Shown here: in pieces, positions 5,667 to 6,221 of the stretch
Position numbering within the stretch: position 1 is the stretch's first letter
Layout: the number at the start of each line of letters is the position of its first letter
NCBI GenBank assembly: GCA_019245995.1
Contig: JAFAQW010000252.1
Coordinates: forward strand, 1 to 6,221
Origin: Vulcanimicrobiota bacterium
GTDB taxonomy: Bacteria; Vulcanimicrobiota; Vulcanimicrobiia; Vulcanimicrobiales; Vulcanimicrobiaceae
Length of the DNA: 6,221 nt
Direction: 5' to 3'
Notes under the pieces: model-generated
Told to the model about the DNA's origin: nothing
The model's database searches: none
The model's input: the letters and a program-made list of their open reading frames with translations, nothing else
Made by a program: the position numbers and the translations under genes

Positions 5667-6221
5667 GCCTCTTCGCTAAGATCGAGGAATTTTGCGCCGG
5701 CTTCATCGAGCGTGCGTTCGCGAGAACTTTCCCGAGCGACTTGGAGCCCGCGCAAATCGCGCGCAAGCTCGTCTCGACGATGCAATCACAGGCTCGCGAC
5801 GACAACGGTCGCTTACGCGCCCCGAAGGACTACGCGGTCTACGTAAGCCCCGATGACTTTGCGCGTCTGTCCGAACATCGCGAATATCTGCAACGCGCCT
5901 GGTCCGATCTGTTGCGCGAGCTCGCGGAGAAGGTCGGGATCGCGCTGGAAGGCGCACCGGCAGTCACCCTCGCCGCGCGCGAGACCGTGCCCCTGGGCGC
6001 GATCGCCATCGAATCGAATCCGCGCGACGCTCCGGCCCATCTCGTTCTGCGGACGATCAAGGGCGTGCCGCCGAACCGGGTCTATTCGTTGGGGGCGACG
6101 ACCCGCATAGGACGCAACGACGACAACGATGTCGTGCTGCACGACCAAAGCGTTTCGCGCGCGCACGCTACCGTGGTCGCAACGGAAAAAGACGTCGTGC
6201 TGACCGACCTCAAATCGACCA
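5663..6221 (+). CDS. DUF3662/FHA-domain protein (FhaA-like), 3' truncated by window edge
   Basis: This is probably a cytoplasmic adaptor that binds phosphothreonine peptides. From the TTG at 5663, 186 residues are open to the window end. Residues 3-110 resemble DUF3662, the N-terminal domain of actinobacterial FhaA: a helical opening (FIERAFARTFPSDLEPAQIARKL spans 14-36), then RAPKDYAVYVSPDDFARL (52-69), the typical 'P-x-D-[YF]-x-V-x-[VL]-S-P-x-D' pattern. A short linker leads to an FHA domain from about 127, with GRNDDNDVVL (150-159) and SRAHA (165-169), which include the phosphate-contacting Arg151, Ser165 and His168. DLKST at the window end should continue into the NGT part of the FHA consensus. 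In FhaA systems such proteins sit with FhaB, a PP2C phosphatase, Ser/Thr kinases, RodA/FtsW and a penicillin-binding protein; whether that holds here lies outside the window. The DUF3662 plus single FHA order seems secure. No ATG start exists near the N-terminus. Confidence 0.9.
   Translation, partial: MSLFAKIEEFCAGFIERAFARTFPSDLEPAQIARKLVSTMQSQARDDNGRLRAPKDYAVYVSPDDFARLSEHREYLQRAWSDLLRELAEKVGIALEGAPAVTLAARETVPLGAIAIESNPRDAPAHLVLRTIKGVPPNRVYSLGATTRIGRNDDNDVVLHDQSVSRAHATVVATEKDVVLTDLKST

Overview
The window is a GC-rich (roughly 60-65% by eye), densely packed bacterial chromosome segment in which every gene lies on the + strand. It carries the 3' end of trmFO, then hslV, hslU, a small predicted lipoprotein gene, def, fmt, rsmB, and the 5' part of a gene for a DUF3662/FHA-domain protein that runs off the right edge. 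The trmFO-hslV-hslU order recalls the trmFO-xerC/codV-hslV-hslU block of Firmicutes. The def-fmt-rsmB order recalls the widespread def-fmt-rsmB block that in Gram-positive-type genomes leads into phosphatase/kinase genes. DUF3662-FHA proteins are typical of Actinobacteria, Chloroflexi and related Terrabacteria. Together with the GC content and the style of the lipoprotein, this suggests a Terrabacteria-type lineage such as Candidatus Eremiobacterota (WPS-2) or a relative. That placement is inference from gene content, not from a phylogenetic marker search.

Layout. Positions 1-406 hold the TrmFO C-terminus. After a 10-base gap comes hslV (417-947), whose stop overlaps the hslU start by one base (hslU 947-2374). 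A 57-base gap with a perfect 7-bp inverted repeat leads to the lipoprotein gene (2432-2914). A 78-base gap with a perfect 9-bp inverted repeat leads to def (2993-3499). fmt follows almost directly from a non-ATG start (about 3502-4332), then rsmB (4329-5666, ATGA overlap), then the FHA gene from a TTG (5663 onward, TTGA overlap). There is no gene-free stretch longer than 80 bases, and I saw no tRNA, rRNA, CRISPR, insertion sequence or integration site.

How the genes work together. The flanking blocks are housekeeping. TrmFO makes m5U54 in tRNA using methylene-tetrahydrofolate. Fmt formylates initiator Met-tRNA using formyl-tetrahydrofolate, and Def removes the formyl group from new proteins. 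RsmB makes an m5C in 16S rRNA. HslUV is the ATP-dependent protease that degrades proteins. The FHA protein probably belongs to a phospho-Thr signalling or cell-wall cluster that continues beyond the window. The lipoprotein gene, bracketed by the two hairpins, is the one element that does not fit the housekeeping theme.

I found no convincing undescribed system. The points most worth a second look are the divergent SAM-binding motif I of RsmB, the shortened C-terminal domain of Fmt, the hairpin-flanked lipoprotein, and the FHA gene joined by translational overlap to the def-fmt-rsmB block.
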